Assembly: GCA_900552115.1 (NCBI GenBank)
Contig: URYP01000004.1
Span: 1-43,792, forward strand
DNA length: 43,792 nt
Origin: an uncultured Oscillospiraceae bacterium
Lineage (GTDB): Bacteria > Bacillota > Clostridia > Oscillospirales > Acutalibacteraceae
Direction of reading: 5' to 3'
Shown here one piece after another: positions 40,250-43,792 of the stretch (position 1 is the stretch's first letter; every line of letters begins with the position of its first letter). The notes under the pieces were generated by a model. It saw nothing but the letters and a program-made list of their open reading frames with translations. It had not been told where the DNA came from and did no database searches. The translations under genes were made by a program, and so were the position numbers.

Positions 40250-42088
40250 GTGGGGGTATTGAATTTAAGCGATATTCTCAATAGGTTGGATGGTGTCAAA
40301 GGCCGTGATGGGCAATATGCCGCAAGATGCCCCGCCCATGATGATAAAAAGGCCAGTCTATGCGTTTCTTGCGGTTGCGATGGTAAGGTATTGATAAAAT
40401 GCCAAGCCGGATGTGACACTCAATCCGTTGTAAATGCTATGGGGTTAAAAATATCCGATTTGTTCATTGAAAACTCGAAGGGCCGTAAAGAAATAGCGGC
40501 TACATACCGATACAAAAATGAAAGCGGAAAACTGCTTGGTGAAAAAATTCGGTATACAGACAAAAGTTTTTCGTGGAGGCGGCCATGCGGCAGCAGTTGG
40601 GAATACAAAAAACCAGTTAACATGGTTCCGTATAATTTGAGTGCCGTTTTAAATGCGAATACCGTCTTTATCGTTGAGGGAGAAAAGGATGTGGACACGC
40701 TTACCAAATGCGGTATAGCGGCCTCCTGCTCCCCAGATGGAGCGGGGCCGGGAAAATGGAAAGACCATTATACTAAGTGGTTCACTGGCAAAAATGTCTA
40801 TATCGTTCAGGACAATGACCAAGTGGGAAAAGACTTTGCCCAGGAAGAGGCCGCAAAACTTCACAAGGTAGCGCATAGCGTTAAAGTACTTGACCTTACG
40901 TTGATATGGAAAAGTCTCCCCGAACATGGTGACACAAGCGATATTATAAGCCACTTTGGAACAGAGGGCGGGACAGCCTCTATTAGAACATTGGTAGAGA
41001 TAACGCCGGAATGGGAGCCAGCACCGCCAGAAGCCGATCCTTTCTTATCCTGTTTTAAGACGTTGGACACGTTTGAGGAAGAGGAAGCAACTTGGCTTAT
41101 TCCGGGATGGTTACCTGACGGTCAAATTACATTATTGGCCGCGGATGGTGGTATTGGAAAGACAACTATATGGTGCAATATCATTACGGCAATCAGCAAC
41201 GGGACACGTTGCGTCTTAGACCCCATCGGACATACCAGGAAACCGGTAAAAGTAGCTTTTATGACAACTGAGGACAGTATTAGAAAAAAGCTAAAGAAGA
41301 AAATGCGTCTGGCTGGTGCGAATATGAGCAACATATTGACCCCAGATTTTGTGGGCGATAAAAGCGGACTGCTTAAAGACCTAAAATTCGGGTCTGGTGA
41401 AATGGAGAAATTTATACGGTATTATAAACCCGCTCTGTGCGTATTTGACCCGGTGCAGGGGTTTATCCCTCCTGATATTAATATGGGTTCCAGAAATGCC
41501 ATGCGTGACTGTATGGCCCCCTTAATAAGCCTTGGCGAGGAATGCGGAACTGCATTTCTCGTTGTCTGCCACACAAACAAGCGGAAAGGGGCTTATGGAC
41601 GTGATCGGATCGCGGATAGTGCTGATCTTTGGGACATAAGCCGTAGTGTTATGATGGCGGGATATACTGACGAACAAGGTATAAGGTATCTGTCTAACGA
41701 AAAGAACAACTATGCGCAACTACAGGATTCCTTACTGTTTACCATTGATAACAACGGGCAAGTCCAGCCAGAGGGGACCACATGGAAACGCGACAGGGAA
41801 TATATGCAAGAAGCCTTTGCAGCTACACAGAAACCGAAAAGGGATGACTGCAAAGAATTTATACTGAATACTCTGGATATTGCTGGCGGTTCCATTAAAA
41901 CAGCAGATTTGGAAAGCCAAGCCAAAGCGGCGGGATATTCAACTATAACGGTACGTCGTGCCAAAGACGAACTAAAAAAGATCGGTGATATTCGATATAA
42001 GAGCACCGGGCAAGGAAATGAAAAAACGTGGTTTACAGAACGAGTTTGTTTCACAGAAATGCCCGCCGATTTTCCAGCACCGTTTTAA
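40250..42088 (+). CDS. Primase-helicase (CHC2 zinc finger, TOPRIM, RepA-like ATPase)
   Basis: About 612 residues from GTG 40250; a TTG at 40259 (LNLSDILNRLDG) behind GGTGGGGGTA is an equally possible start. N-terminal CHC2-type zinc finger (CPAHDD, CVSCGC, CQAGC), TOPRIM motifs VFIVEGEKDVD and VQDNDQVGKDF, then a RepA/DnaB-like ATPase with Walker A ADGGIGKTTI and a Walker B-like ALCVFDPVQGF, and a C-terminal winged helix. It should unwind and prime element DNA. The iteron array begins 26 bp after the stop, consistent with a replication module. Confidence 0.88.
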   Translation: MGVLNLSDILNRLDGVKGRDGQYAARCPAHDDKKASLCVSCGCDGKVLIKCQAGCDTQSVVNAMGLKISDLFIENSKGRKEIAATYRYKNESGKLLGEKIRYTDKSFSWRRPCGSSWEYKKPVNMVPYNLSAVLNANTVFIVEGEKDVDTLTKCGIAASCSPDGAGPGKWKDHYTKWFTGKNVYIVQDNDQVGKDFAQEEAAKLHKVAHSVKVLDLTLIWKSLPEHGDTSDIISHFGTEGGTASIRTLVEITPEWEPAPPEADPFLSCFKTLDTFEEEEATWLIPGWLPDGQITLLAADGGIGKTTIWCNIITAISNGTRCVLDPIGHTRKPVKVAFMTTEDSIRKKLKKKMRLAGANMSNILTPDFVGDKSGLLKDLKFGSGEMEKFIRYYKPALCVFDPVQGFIPPDINMGSRNAMRDCMAPLISLGEECGTAFLVVCHTNKRKGAYGRDRIADSADLWDISRSVMMAGYTDEQGIRYLSNEKNNYAQLQDSLLFTIDNNGQVQPEGTTWKRDREYMQEAFAATQKPKRDDCKEFILNTLDIAGGSIKTADLESQAKAAGYSTITVRRAKDELKKIGDIRYKSTGQGNEKTWFTERVCFTEMPADFPAPF

Positions 42089-42113
42089 TCCTCCTCCGTC
42101 AGGAACACTGAAA

Positions 42114-42318
42114 TGATCAAGTAAGGGCTTAAACCATTGGTATTACTAACTTTTTCTTATTTGATCACCTGATCAAGTAAGAGGGATAAATGATCAAGTA
42201 AGATGTTCTTATTTGATCACCTGATCAAGTAAGCCGGCCCCTGATATATCAACGGTTTGCGCCTTATTTGATCATCTACCGTGACAGACACGGAGAAAAA
42301 GAAAAGTGAGCAAGTAAG
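42114..42318. repeat. Iteron array, probable replication origin of the element
   Basis: Direct copies of TGATCAAGTAAG at 42114, 42170, 42191 and 42222; inverted copies CTTATTTGATCA at 42156, 42208 and 42263; a variant TGAGCAAGTAAG at 42307. Two inverted-direct pairs with a CC spacer start exactly 52 bp apart. The array follows the primase-helicase gene. The rest of this gap shows no gene. Confidence 0.8.
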
Positions 42319-42343
42319 GAACCAACAAAAAGGAGGTGAAATC

Positions 42344-42538
42344 ATGGACAAACGAACCGACGCAAGAATTTATTGTCCGTTTTCGTTTTCGACAACGGCT
42401 GACCTGATAGAATGCCTAAAAGGCAACTGCGCATTATGGGACGGTATAGAGGGAACTTGCTCTATCAATGAAGCGGGCTTTTATAGTTCTGAAATTGTCG
42501 CAGCCTTAGACCGCGTTGCCGCGGCATTAGGGAATTGA
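42344..42538 (+). CDS. Small cysteine-containing element protein
   Basis: 64 residues from ATG 42344 behind AAAGGAGGTGAAATC. Cys at YCPFSF, IECLKGNCALW and GTCSIN resemble a small metal or disulfide site seen in short phage proteins annotated as hypothetical. No catalytic motif. The next 142 bp to the sigma-factor gene contain a hairpin and no gene. Confidence 0.7.
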   Translation: MDKRTDARIYCPFSFSTTADLIECLKGNCALWDGIEGTCSINEAGFYSSEIVAALDRVAAALGN

Positions 42539-42619
42539 ATAGATAGATACAAATTAGAGACACAACGGGGACATATTCCCCCGCTCGTCGTCAACGAGTT
42601 TCCCCAAGCAAAAGAAAAA

Positions 42620-42675
42620 GCCGCCCCAAACGGAGCGACCCCTGATAGCGGTATTCTACATCAGAAAGGGGCGGC
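42620..42675 (+). promoter_or_regulatory. Long-range hairpin covering the sigma-factor ribosome site
   Basis: GCCGCCCC (42620-42627) pairs with GGGGCGGC (42668-42675). The right arm overlaps AAAGGGGCGGCGG, the ribosome site of the ATG at 42681, so pairing would reduce translation. Confidence 0.4.
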
Positions 42676-42680
42676 GGTCA

Positions 42681-43478
42681 ATGACCAACGAAGAACTGGC
42701 CATAGAAATCCAGAACGGGAGAGCTGGGTACGGGCAGCTTTGGGAGCAGACCCACCGGTTTATCCGAAAGCAGGCATACCGGTTTTTTACATTCCACGGC
42801 GGCACTTGCGAGCAGGCCGGGGTGGAGTTGGACGACCTCATACAATGCGGCTTTCTGGCCCTCCAGGACGGCGTACAGGCTTACAGCCCCGAAAGCGGGT
42901 ATAAACTGTTGTCTTTTGTCACACGGCCTTTAAAAACCCGTTTCCGGGAAGTCTGCGGGATACGCACCAGCCGCCGCGACCCACTGAACTGCTGCGACAG
43001 CCTTGACCGGGAAGTAGCCGGGGACGGGGCCGACGGTGATATAACGCTGGGGGAACTGCAGGAGGACAAGCAATCCGCCGCCATGATGGAGGATATCATC
43101 GAGCGGGCCTATCAAGGCGAACTGCATACCGCTATAGATCAGGCTTTATCCACGTTATCGGAAGATCAGCGGGACATACTCCATCGTCGGTACTGGAACA
43201 GGCAAACGCTGGACAGTATAGCGGCAGAGCGGGGCGAACAGCGGGAGCAAGTCAGACAGAACGAACAAAAGGCCATGCGCCTGTTAAGAAAGCCCGCTAT
43301 AGTTCGCTTGTTGGATTCCTTTCACGATGAAATGATAATTACCCACGCATGGCGTGGAACTGGCTGGGGCGCGTGGAACAGCGCCGGCGCTTCCTCTGTG
43401 GAGCGGGCCGTTGAAAAAGCAAACAGGGGTTCCCCCCTATTGGTACCCGGTGAACTCACCCAGCAGACCGGTGAGTAA
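42681..43478 (+). CDS. Sigma-70 family RNA polymerase sigma factor
   Basis: 265 residues. Region 2: QLWEQTHRFIRKQAYRFF ... DLIQCGFLALQDGVQAY ... LSFVTRPLKTRFREVCG. Region 4: ALSTLSEDQRDILHRRYWNR and LDSIAAERGEQREQVRQNEQKAMR. This is the domain pair of phage and integrative-element sigma factors that redirect host RNA polymerase to element promoters. The last ~60 residues are non-conserved. Followed by a 171-bp gap with no gene. Confidence 0.85.
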   Translation: MTNEELAIEIQNGRAGYGQLWEQTHRFIRKQAYRFFTFHGGTCEQAGVELDDLIQCGFLALQDGVQAYSPESGYKLLSFVTRPLKTRFREVCGIRTSRRDPLNCCDSLDREVAGDGADGDITLGELQEDKQSAAMMEDIIERAYQGELHTAIDQALSTLSEDQRDILHRRYWNRQTLDSIAAERGEQREQVRQNEQKAMRLLRKPAIVRLLDSFHDEMIITHAWRGTGWGAWNSAGASSVERAVEKANRGSPLLVPGELTQQTGE

Positions 43479-43649
43479 TCTATATTTTTCCGCTCTGGCC
43501 TTATATATCCCCCTACCGCATAATGGATTAGTTGACGCGGCAACGCGCGCGTATCCGGAGATTTCGGAGGCCATAAAAAGGCGGTGAACAACGAGGGAAC
43601 AACGAGAAACAGGGACATAATGGCGATAGAATTATAGAAGGAGGATAGA

Positions 43650-43697
43650 ATGGTGGGTTTAACAAACAGAATGTTAAGGAGGTATTTCAATGTCTGA
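43650..43697 (+). CDS. Possible 15-residue leader peptide
   Basis: AGAAGGAGGATAGA then ATG encodes MVGLTNRMLRRYFNV and stops 8 bp inside the next gene's start. Its end contains the ribosome site of that gene, so it could couple translation. Very short, so it may be chance. Confidence 0.3.
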   Translation: MVGLTNRMLRRYFNV

Positions 43698-43792
43698 CGT
43701 ATATGAAGTGGGCGGGATAGAGGCCAAGATGGTAGTTGATGCCGACCAATTTGACGAAAGCATAGATCATTCAGAAAAGAAGGTTAAAGGGC
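43690..43792 (+). CDS. Phage tail tape-measure-like protein, 5' end only
   Basis: ATG 43690 behind AAGGAGGTATTTCA. Only the first 34 codons are visible: MSDVYEVGGIEAKMVVDADQ, then FDESIDHSEKKVKG. N-termini of this kind (IEAKxVVDxxxFDxxxxxxEKKVKG) begin many tail tape-measure or minor tail proteins. The identity is tentative from so short a stretch. If right, the element is a prophage or satellite. Confidence 0.5.
   Translation, partial: MSDVYEVGGIEAKMVVDADQFDESIDHSEKKVKG

Larger units (their letters stand above)
37280..43792. mobile_element. Integrated element in tRNA-Thr, right end beyond the window
   Basis: Starts at the tRNA-Thr scar and carries, in order, a tyrosine integrase, a DUF6076-like protein, divergent small HTH proteins, a primase-helicase, an iteron array, a small Cys protein, a sigma factor and the first codons of a tape-measure-like protein. 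Composition suggests a prophage or a self-replicating integrative plasmid or phage satellite. An intact tRNA-Thr gene should lie at the far end. Confidence 0.75.

Noticed and set aside
42114..42318. CRISPR array
   Set aside because: Repeats are 12 bp, occur in both orientations and have irregular spacing; no cas genes. Iterons fit better.

Overview
The window looks like a chromosomal stretch from an anaerobic Clostridia-type Firmicute, probably an Oscillospirales or Ruminococcus-like gut organism. The evidence is strong AGGAGG-type ribosome binding sites, type I dockerins on secreted hydrolases (a cellulosome-type lifestyle), an MsrA-MsrB fusion, a 2,4-diaminopentanoate dehydrogenase-like enzyme and a vanG-type cell-wall cluster. 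The species is inferred, not shown.

Layout. 1-5.5 kb is ordinary core and accessory sequence: a MATE exporter cut by the left edge and preceded by an AraC-GNAT fusion, an ECF-S-like membrane protein divergent from a Crp/Fnr regulator, an O6-methylguanine-DNA methyltransferase, and msrAB. 5.7-6.6 kb holds a decayed toxin-tip/immunity pair beside tRNA-Leu(UAG). 6.8-14.5 kb carries two large secreted dockerin proteins, a sialate O-acetylesterase-like enzyme and a NodB-type deacetylase. Both are built from FIVAR spacers and copies of a recurring ~160-residue beta-rich module that I cannot assign. A third dockerin protein with three tandem SGNH hydrolase domains (25.7-29.6 kb, minus strand) carries the same module.

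14.6-24.1 kb is the most unusual region: a polymorphic-toxin locus. One complete secreted gene (DNRLRE, ricin-like and BIG2 domains, then a tip with a PD-(D/E)XK-like nuclease motif) is followed by its candidate immunity gene. Three promoterless, start-less cassettes come next. Each is introduced by the same ~50-bp hairpin, begins with a homology arm (219 bp matching the complete gene for cassette 2; a shared 338-bp block for cassettes 3 and 4), continues into a different toxin tip and ends with one or two candidate immunity genes. The layout suggests a reservoir for swapping toxin tips by recombination.

24.2-30.6 kb contains the dehydrogenase-like enzyme, a small alkyltransferase-like protein with a changed active-site motif, the triple-SGNH protein, an orphan FeoB-associated Cys-rich protein and a structured intergenic region. 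30.7-37 kb is a minus-strand vanG-type cluster: vanR, vanS, vanW, vanG, vanXY, a hexapeptide acyltransferase and a vanT-type racemase lacking the membrane domain. VanR-box-like repeats precede both vanR and vanW.

From ~37.28 kb to the right edge lies an integrated element inserted at the 3' end of a tRNA-Thr(UGU) gene, whose displaced 3' fragment remains at 37.23-37.28 kb. The element carries a tyrosine integrase, a DUF6076-like protein, two small DNA-binding proteins, a primase-helicase, an iteron array that probably marks a replication origin, a sigma factor and the start of a gene that may encode a tail tape-measure-like protein.
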